Shown piece by piece: positions 28,065-34,709 of a stretch of DNA of 34,709 bases; position 1 is the first letter of the stretch; every line of letters starts with the position of its first letter. The stretch lies in contig DVKZ01000101.1 of NCBI GenBank assembly GCA_018715775.1, forward strand, positions 1 through 34,709, given 5' to 3'. A program made the position numbers and the translations under genes. Below the pieces are notes generated by a model. That model was given only the letters and a program-made list of their open reading frames with translations. It had not been told where the DNA came from and made no database searches. Source of the stretch: Candidatus Fimousia stercorigallinarum (lineage in GTDB: Bacteria; Bacillota; Clostridia; Lachnospirales; Lachnospiraceae).

Positions 28065-28932
28065 CCCTCGATAGAATCCCCTTCATAAATTTTTTCGTAT
28101 TAATCTTGCCGGAATATGCATGCGGATCTTTGATATGCTGCATTTCCTGACGAACCTGCTTAAAATCGAATAATACATTGGCATATTTTGTAAAAATCGG
28201 ATCATAATAATCTTCACATCCGATCTCCGCAATGTTACCAAGCGCTTTCTGAATCGTACGGCGGATCCTCTGTTCCATATTTTTCTGTACGATTGCCCGA
28301 TTCTCATCTCCGTAGAGCTTAATACAGACCTCTCGATAAATATCTTTTAAATGATAAATACTTTTTTCATCAAGCTTTTGAATACGGTAGATGCATTTTA
28401 ATACTTCCAGTATCTCTTCTGTTCCCGAAAATCCGACAATCCCGAGTTCCGTAAAGATCTCATACAGGCGTTCTTCAATTCCCTGATGAACGATATGGAC
28501 ATTCTCCAGATTCTGATCTGTCCTGGATAAAATTCCTTTGATCTGCGCGATTGAATGCTCCAATTCAATCATTCTCTTTGCATGATTTATAACATGGATG
28601 AACTCTTCCCGGTTCACCGGTTTCAAAAGATAAAAGAAAATTCCTTTTTCGTATGCGCATGAAATAATATCCGGATCGTTTACCGCAGAAACTACCAGGA
28701 TTTTTCCATCATATCCTCGATTTTGTACTTCCCGGATAATATCCAGACCACCTTGTTCTGACAGCATCAGATCGATCAAAAGGATTTCCGGACGATACAT
28801 CATAATTTCATCTACCGCACGCTCTCCGCTTTCTAATTGCGCCGTCACATTCGCCAGATGATTCTGCCTCATCAATAAACTTAACTCTATTTGATCACCT
28901 TTATCATCATCAATAATCATACAGTTCATCAT
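28057..28932 (-). CDS. Response regulator with C-terminal YcbB/GlnL-type domain
   Basis: REC domain (IIDDDKGDQ, LIDLMLSEQGG, VVSAVND, LLKPVNREEF) plus a helical C-terminal half (LKDIYREVCIKLYGDENRAIVQKNMEQRIRRTIQKALGNIAEIG) resembling B. subtilis GlnL/YcbB. Confidence 0.8.
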   Translation of the reverse strand: MMNCMIIDDDKGDQIELSLLMRQNHLANVTAQLESGERAVDEIMMYRPEILLIDLMLSEQGGLDIIREVQNRGYDGKILVVSAVNDPDIISCAYEKGIFFYLLKPVNREEFIHVINHAKRMIELEHSIAQIKGILSRTDQNLENVHIVHQGIEERLYEIFTELGIVGFSGTEEILEVLKCIYRIQKLDEKSIYHLKDIYREVCIKLYGDENRAIVQKNMEQRIRRTIQKALGNIAEIGCEDYYDPIFTKYANVLFDFKQVRQEMQHIKDPHAYSGKINTKKFMKGILSRVD

Positions 28933-29036
28933 TTTTCTCCCATACTATTCATTTATCCAGTTATCAATTAGATTCTACATATAAATTTCTCTTTTTGTCA
29001 ATATGCGATAATGGATTTAAAAAGAAATCCTGATTC

Positions 29037-29078
29037 AAAAAAGACTCCGCGGATCATCAAAAAATCTTTGGAGTCTTT
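29037..29078 (-). terminator. Intrinsic terminator downstream of the Na/Pi cotransporter gene
   Basis: AAAGACTCC (29040-29048) / GGAGTCTTT (29070-29078) with a T-run on the minus strand. Confidence 0.8.
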
Positions 29079-29092
29079 CTGAATTATGATGT

Positions 29093-30787
29093 TTATACAT
29101 TATTTTCTTGTAATGTATTTAAATATTGCAGATGAATTTTGTTTTTTGCAGCTTCCGCTATATGAAGGCTGTTATTCCCAATACGTTCCATATTGGTAAA
29201 GACATTGGAAAATGATGTTGTTAATTCTAGTCTGCATTGACCGAGTTTCATGCGTTCTTTATGGTTATTACGGGCAATCTGTTTCATTTCATGAATATCT
29301 TTTATTTTCTGGCGGATCCGTTCAGAATCCACTTCAGAACCACGCAAGAATGCTTCGCTGCAGATCGAATATAACTCGATCACGTTGTCCATATTCTGAT
29401 CAATCTCCTTCGCTGCCTGCTTGGAAAAATGCAGTCCTTTTTCTCCTTTTTCTACAATATCCAAAATCTCCTGCATTCTCTGGGAAACCCTGACCATATC
29501 TTCCAGCACATACATCACGTCTGTCGCATAAGACGCCTGTTCTTCTGTCAGCGTGCCCTCGGAGAACAACAAAACCATATAGGAATTGATCGCATCCTGC
29601 AGTTCTTTAATCGACTCTACCATCTGTCTTGCCTGTTCGATCAACTGAGAATCATTTCTGATGATCGCTTTCTTTCCTTTTTCCAAAACCTCAAGGATCA
29701 GATGGTTGCAGTGTTCTACTTCTTTTGATACGAGATCCAGTGCAACAACTGCCTGATGGATCATACCTCGATCCAGATACATCGGCTGCATCTTATCTAC
29801 ATTTTCATTTTTCTTGTCCGGGATAATAAAACATACGATTTTTACAAGTACCCAGATAAACGGAATCCAGAGAATCGTATTTAGCACATTAAAAGCAGTA
29901 TGCGCATTGGCAATCTGTCTCGATATGACTTCAATTTCCGGTCCTTTTGGAGAGATAAACTCTACAAATCTTGCAAACGCCGGAATAAACCAGATAAAGA
30001 TCAGCGTTCCACAGATATTAAATACGCTATGCGCGATTGCCGCACGTTTTGCATTTTTGGACTGTCCGATACTTGCGAGTATCGCTGTGATCGTTGTTCC
30101 GATGTTATCACCGAATAAGATCGGGATCGCGCCAGTCAGTCCGATCACACTATGTATTCCGTCAGGACCGGCCTGGGAAGCAAAATTCTGTAATACTGCT
30201 ATCGTCGCGCTGCTGGACTGTACAACTAATGTCATACAAGTGCCGAGCAATACACCGAGAGCCGGTATATCCCTTACTTTACTCATTAAATTCGTAAATA
30301 CAGAGCTTGTTGCTAACGGTTCCATGACAGACCCCATCGTTTCAATACCAACAAATAAAATTCCAAACCCCAAAATCGTAATACCGATATTTTTTACTTT
30401 TTCATTTTTGCTGACAAAATTAATGATAAAACCAATAAATATAATCGGCCAGATATAATCACTGATCTTAAAAGCAAGCAGCTGCGCTGTCATCGTTGTC
30501 CCGATGTTCGCACCGAGTATAACGGAAATCCCCTGTGGAAGGGTCATCAGGTTCGCACTGATAAATCCGATCACCATAACCGTTGTTGCACTGCTGCTCT
30601 GGATCACCGCTGTTGTGATCGCTCCTGCAAATACCCCGAAAACAGCATTTTGTGTTAAAAATCCGAGAATACTCTTCATCCTTTCCCCTGCTGCCTTTTG
30701 CAGTCCATCGCTCATCATGTTCATTCCAAAAAGGAACATTGCAAGGCCCCCCAACAGACCAAAAGCGGTGTTCAATGTTTCATTCAT
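29093..30787 (-). CDS. Na+/phosphate cotransporter family protein (NptA-like with PhoU-like C-terminus)
   Basis: GLLGGLAMFLFGMNMMSDGLQKAAGERMK, duplicated QSSSATT/QSSSATI motifs, GANIGTTMTA and GDNIGTTITA; C-terminal PhoU-like helices. Confidence 0.94.
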   Translation of the reverse strand: MNETLNTAFGLLGGLAMFLFGMNMMSDGLQKAAGERMKSILGFLTQNAVFGVFAGAITTAVIQSSSATTVMVIGFISANLMTLPQGISVILGANIGTTMTAQLLAFKISDYIWPIIFIGFIINFVSKNEKVKNIGITILGFGILFVGIETMGSVMEPLATSSVFTNLMSKVRDIPALGVLLGTCMTLVVQSSSATIAVLQNFASQAGPDGIHSVIGLTGAIPILFGDNIGTTITAILASIGQSKNAKRAAIAHSVFNICGTLIFIWFIPAFARFVEFISPKGPEIEVISRQIANAHTAFNVLNTILWIPFIWVLVKIVCFIIPDKKNENVDKMQPMYLDRGMIHQAVVALDLVSKEVEHCNHLILEVLEKGKKAIIRNDSQLIEQARQMVESIKELQDAINSYMVLLFSEGTLTEEQASYATDVMYVLEDMVRVSQRMQEILDIVEKGEKGLHFSKQAAKEIDQNMDNVIELYSICSEAFLRGSEVDSERIRQKIKDIHEMKQIARNNHKERMKLGQCRLELTTSFSNVFTNMERIGNNSLHIAEAAKNKIHLQYLNTLQENNV

Positions 30788-31052
30788 AGTTTTTCCTCCA
30801 TTTTTCTTTTTGTAAAAAAATTTTATCTTAAAATAATTATTTCATTATTATTTTAAATAAAATTTACAATATGATTATATTTTTTTACAATAATGCCCTT
30901 CTGTTTAGTATAACAAGGATATATACCACCAACTATCATAAATATGTAAAGTTATGTAAAATTTTTTTTACAAAACTTTTGTTTCTATTGTCGATGAACT
31001 ATAATAGAATGAAAAAAAACCTATTTTTAACAAAGAATGAAAGGAGCAGCCT

Positions 31053-34000
31053 ATGCAACTACATCAGCTGGATAAACGCATTCGAAAAATGCTGGAATAC
31101 TTAAAGAAAATGTCTGTGATACGATCTGTTCCGATCAGTCCGATCCAAATCTCCCGTCGTGGACAAGACGACTGGCGTAATTTTACAAATGGATCATGCT
31201 GGGGAAACAGTGAAGAGGAATGGTTCGATTTTCGTTTTTCCCTTTCCATTCCCCATAATTTTACGGGCCAGCCTGTGCTTCATATCTTAACCGGACGGGA
31301 AGGAGAATGGGAAGCTTTAAATCCTCAGATTGTTGTCTGGATAAATGAGCAGATTTGCCAGGCATTTGATACAAGACATCATTCCCTTGTCCTATCACAA
31401 ACACCGGAACATGGACGAACATATCGGATTTATTTTCAGGCCTATGTTCCAAAACTGGAGCCTCTTCAGAATCCGGCACGTATGCTGATTGAACTGCGTG
31501 ATATCAATACCGATGTTATCGGCCTGTATTATGATCTGAAAACCCCTTGGGAAGCCTGCCTTCTCATGCCAGAAGGAGACCGCGACAGAGAATGTACCCT
31601 GGAAATCCTTTCTCAGACTCTGAATCTTCTTGATCTTCGGGAGCCGCATTCTGAGGAATTCAGGAAATCTATCCTCCAGGCACGTTCCTTTTTACAAGCT
31701 GAATTTTATGAAAAACGAAAAGAATTTCCGACATATGCCGTTGCAGACTGTATTGGGCATACACACATCGACTGTGCATGGCTCTGGGATCTTGAACAAA
31801 CCAGACATAAAGCTGTCCGCTCCTTTTCAACGATGCTCCGGCTAATGGAAGAATATCCGGAATTTAAATTTATGAGCAGTCAGCCCCTTCTTTACCAGAT
31901 GGTAAAAGAAGACCAGCCAGAACTGTTCGAACGTATCAAACTGGCGGTCACAAAAGGTCAATGGCAGCCAGAAGGCGGTATGTGGGTGGAAGCGGACTGC
32001 AATCTTCCTTCCGGAGAATCGTTTGTCCGCCAGTTTCTTCATGGACAGGAATTTTTCCAGCGGGAATTCGGCCAGCGCAGTCGGATTTTATGGCTTCCGG
32101 ATGTTTTCGGTTATTCTGCTGCTATGCCGCAGATCATGAAAAAATCCGGAATTGACTACTTTTATACATCAAAATTGAGCTGGAGTGAATTTAACTTGTA
32201 TCCATATGATACTTTTTTATGGAAAGGAATTGACGGAAGTGAAGTCTTGACTCATTTTACGCCTTCCCGGGATTTAAAAGAAGAGGAGCCGGATCTGGAT
32301 CACTTTACGACATATAACGCGATGCTGAATCCGAGTCAGATCCAGGGCGGATGGAACCGTTTCCAACAAAAAGGCGTAGACAATCATTTTCTTGTTTCTT
32401 ATGGATATGGAGACGGAGGCGGCGGGACAACCCGCTGGATGATGGAAAACGCACGCCGCATGTCCGTTCCGCTTCCGGGAACACCGGTTGTCAGACAGAC
32501 ATTTCCTCGCACCTTCTTTGAAGAATTAGAGCAACGTACGAAAGACGATCCGCGTCTTCCAAAGTGGAGCGGTGAACTGTATCTGGAGTATCATCGGGGT
32601 ACTTATACGGCCATGGGAAGAAACAAGCGGTTTAACCGAAAGATGGAACTTGCGCTTCGTGATACAGAATTTCTTTGTACATATGCGAAATACATCAGCG
32701 ATTTTTCATATCCGGCAGAAGAACTGCATCGCCTTTGGGAAACGATCCTTACATTACAGTTTCACGATATTCTGCCCGGATCATCCATCAAAAAAGTATA
32801 CGATGACGCTTTGGAAATGTATGAGGATGCAGAAAAAAAAGTAACAAATATCCGCTCACAGGCAGTGGATGCGATCACAGACACCCTATGCGGTGACCTT
32901 CTCGCGATCAATACCCTGTCTTTTGTCCGGGATGACATTTTCTGGTTTGATGCACCGGTATCGGTTGTTTCTTTGGTTGATATGAGGGGCAATCATTATC
33001 CGGTACAACACACTCCGGATGGCTCCTGCGCCTATGTCAAAGGAGTCTCTCCAATGTCCGTCATCCCGTTCTTTTTTGACGAAGATCCGATAGAAACGGA
33101 TCACATGAGCATTAATATTCAGACATTTGAAACACCATACTTTCAAGGAACCTTCGATGCCGCCATGCGGATCACTTCTTTGATCGATAAACGCACCGGA
33201 CGAAATCTCTGCAGACAAGGCGAAGTATTAAACCGCATTGTCTGTTATGAAAATCGGCCTCATAACTTTGATGCCTGGGACATTAATATTTATTACGATC
33301 AGCGGTACTGGGATGTTACGGATGTGAAAAAAACAGAACTGATCTGCGAAGGTCCTGTTATGACCAAACTTCGCGTCCATTATGCGTTTCATCATTCTAC
33401 GATCATTCAAGATATTATTTTTTATCAGGATATTGACCGCATCGATTTTGAAACAACAGTAGACTGGAAGGAAGTACACTATATGCTCAAAGCGCATTTC
33501 CCGGTAGATATTTTTTATAATGAAGCAACTTATGATATTCAGTATGGTAATCTGACCCGCCCGACACATAAAAATACAAGCTGGGATATTGCAAGATTTG
33601 AAGTGTGTGCCCACAAATGGGCAGATGTATCAGAGCCAGGATATGGATTCAGCCTGATCAACGACTGCAAATACGGTCATTCTGCCGACGAAAACAGCCT
33701 TGCTCTAACACTGCTGAAATCATCGGATCATCCGAATGAAACAGCCGATCAGGAAATTCATCATTTTACTTATTCTATATATCCGCATTTCGGTGACTGG
33801 CGATGTTCCAATACCCCCGCTATGGCATATCGACTGAATATTCCGTTATTATCTGCATCCGGAAACGGCTCCGGAAAATCCTGTGAATCATTTGCAGCAG
33901 TTGATCAGGATAATATCATCCTGGAAGCAGTCAAACAGGCTCTTGACGGGTCCGGAACCATTCTCAGGCTCTATGAATGTTATGGTATGCGTACAGATGC

Positions 34001-34142
34001 AAATATCACGCTGTCCGTTCCTTTCGAATATGCCAGCATCACAAATATGCTGGAGGATGAGCTGGAGAACGCAGTCCATGACGGACATACCATCCGCCTG
34101 ACTTTCCGTCCATATGAGATCATCACATTAAAGATCCGGTAA
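31053..34142 (+). CDS. Alpha-mannosidase, glycoside hydrolase family 38
   Basis: CIGHTHIDCAWLWDLEQTRHKAVRSFSTMLRLMEEYPEFKFMSSQPLLYQ, PEGGMWVEADCNLPSGESFVRQFLHG, LPDVFGYSAAMPQIMKKSGIDYFYTSKLSW. RBS AAAGGAG. Confidence 0.95.
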   Translation: MQLHQLDKRIRKMLEYLKKMSVIRSVPISPIQISRRGQDDWRNFTNGSCWGNSEEEWFDFRFSLSIPHNFTGQPVLHILTGREGEWEALNPQIVVWINEQICQAFDTRHHSLVLSQTPEHGRTYRIYFQAYVPKLEPLQNPARMLIELRDINTDVIGLYYDLKTPWEACLLMPEGDRDRECTLEILSQTLNLLDLREPHSEEFRKSILQARSFLQAEFYEKRKEFPTYAVADCIGHTHIDCAWLWDLEQTRHKAVRSFSTMLRLMEEYPEFKFMSSQPLLYQMVKEDQPELFERIKLAVTKGQWQPEGGMWVEADCNLPSGESFVRQFLHGQEFFQREFGQRSRILWLPDVFGYSAAMPQIMKKSGIDYFYTSKLSWSEFNLYPYDTFLWKGIDGSEVLTHFTPSRDLKEEEPDLDHFTTYNAMLNPSQIQGGWNRFQQKGVDNHFLVSYGYGDGGGGTTRWMMENARRMSVPLPGTPVVRQTFPRTFFEELEQRTKDDPRLPKWSGELYLEYHRGTYTAMGRNKRFNRKMELALRDTEFLCTYAKYISDFSYPAEELHRLWETILTLQFHDILPGSSIKKVYDDALEMYEDAEKKVTNIRSQAVDAITDTLCGDLLAINTLSFVRDDIFWFDAPVSVVSLVDMRGNHYPVQHTPDGSCAYVKGVSPMSVIPFFFDEDPIETDHMSINIQTFETPYFQGTFDAAMRITSLIDKRTGRNLCRQGEVLNRIVCYENRPHNFDAWDINIYYDQRYWDVTDVKKTELICEGPVMTKLRVHYAFHHSTIIQDIIFYQDIDRIDFETTVDWKEVHYMLKAHFPVDIFYNEATYDIQYGNLTRPTHKNTSWDIARFEVCAHKWADVSEPGYGFSLINDCKYGHSADENSLALTLLKSSDHPNETADQEIHHFTYSIYPHFGDWRCSNTPAMAYRLNIPLLSASGNGSGKSCESFAAVDQDNIILEAVKQALDGSGTILRLYECYGMRTDANITLSVPFEYASITNMLEDELENAVHDGHTIRLTFRPYEIITLKIR

Positions 34143-34162
34143 CATATTCTTTTCAACAGTGA

Positions 34163-34261
34163 CTCTTCTTCATCAAAGATGCTGTTGCAAAAGTTGGTAA
34201 AATGGTCGTAGATACCAGCGACCACGGATACATCTACGATATCACTGCATTAATGAAATGA
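34163..34261 (+). pseudogene. Orphan C-terminal coding fragment (LFFIKDAVAKVGKMVVDTSDHGYIYDITALMK*)
   Basis: Protein-like in-frame stretch ending in a stop, with an in-frame stop immediately upstream and no credible start; family not identified. Confidence 0.35.
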
Positions 34262-34271
34262 TCCTGTCATT

Positions 34272-34565
34272 GGTGTAGGCGAGGGCGCCCGTCTACGGGA
34301 GAAACTAAACTTTTGACTTTTTCTGGGGTAGGCATGGGCGCCCATCTACGGGTGAAATGAAACTTTTGACTTTTTCTGGGGTAGGCATGGGCGCCCATCT
34401 ACGGGTAAAATGAAACTTTTGATTTTTTCTGGGGTAGGCATGGGCGCCCGTCTACGGGAGAAATGAAACTTTTGGCTTTTTCTGGGGTAGGCATGGGCGC
34501 CCATCTACGGGTGAAATGAAACTTTTGACTTTTTCTGGGGTAGGCATGGGATCCAGTATCGGATG
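34272..34565. repeat. 53-bp tandem repeat array (five units plus a partial sixth)
   Basis: Units start at 34272, 34325, 34378, 34431, 34484 and 34537 (partial); consensus GGGGTAGGCATGGGCGCCCATCTACGGGTGAAATGAAACTTTTGACTTTTTCT. Confidence 0.95.
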
Positions 34566-34630
34566 AACCGTTCGATCCAGGTGGAAGGTTAAAATATAGA
34601 AAAAACAAATATCTTTATTAAAGTACGCAA

Positions 34631-34676
34631 AAAAACGGAAGTAAGCCACAGTACAGATGAGATTACTTCCGTTTTT
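34631..34676. terminator. Bidirectional intrinsic terminator
   Basis: AAAAACGGAAGTAA (34631-34644) / TTACTTCCGTTTTT (34663-34676), perfect 14-bp arms with A and T tracts. Confidence 0.85.
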
Positions 34677-34709
34677 CCCTTTAGATTAAGCGAGGGAGTC
34701 GCTTTATCA

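Noticed and set aside
30820-30870. AT-rich inverted repeats in the divergent region between the Na/Pi and mannosidase genes
   Set aside because: Arms such as TTAAAATAAT/ATTATTTTAA consist only of A and T in a very AT-rich region, so they are likely by chance.
34272-34565. Possible CRISPR array
   Set aside because: No unique spacers: the whole 53-bp unit repeats with only point differences, and there are no cas genes nearby.
34399-34649. ORFs of 69 and 65 aa on the minus strand (…YPRKSQKFHF…/MPTPEKVKSFISP…)
   Set aside because: They are translations of the 53-bp repeat in successive frames; the period is not a multiple of 3 and there is no RBS support.

Overview
The window reads as a chromosomal segment of a butyrate-producing Clostridia, probably Lachnospiraceae-like; this is inferred from gene content and base composition, with no database search. 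Most genes are on the minus strand. In window order: (1) a very large secreted transglutaminase-like surface protein that runs off the left edge and is missing from the ORF track; (2) the central butyrate operon thl-crt-hbd-bcd-etfB-etfA with an operator-rich ~430 bp upstream region; (3) scpA-scpB-ilvB-ilvN, where IlvB carries an unusual six-cysteine insertion; (4) a metallophosphoesterase, a DacF-type D-Ala-D-Ala carboxypeptidase and a SpoIID/LytB protein; (5) a degraded AraC-like remnant next to a strong 6S RNA candidate with a canonical promoter; (6) a DUF5662-like protein; (7) gltB-gltD; (8) queD-queE-folE-queC behind a probable preQ1-I riboswitch and terminator; (9) an orphan GlnL/YcbB-type response regulator; (10) a Na/Pi cotransporter; (11) a GH38 alpha-mannosidase on the plus strand; (12) a 53-bp tandem repeat array. 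I found no convincing new defence or mobile system. The observations most worth a second look are the butyrate operon regulatory region (Rex-like and Crp/Fnr-like sites), the 6S RNA, the preQ1 attenuator, the IlvB cysteine loop, the 53-bp array and the truncated surface protein.
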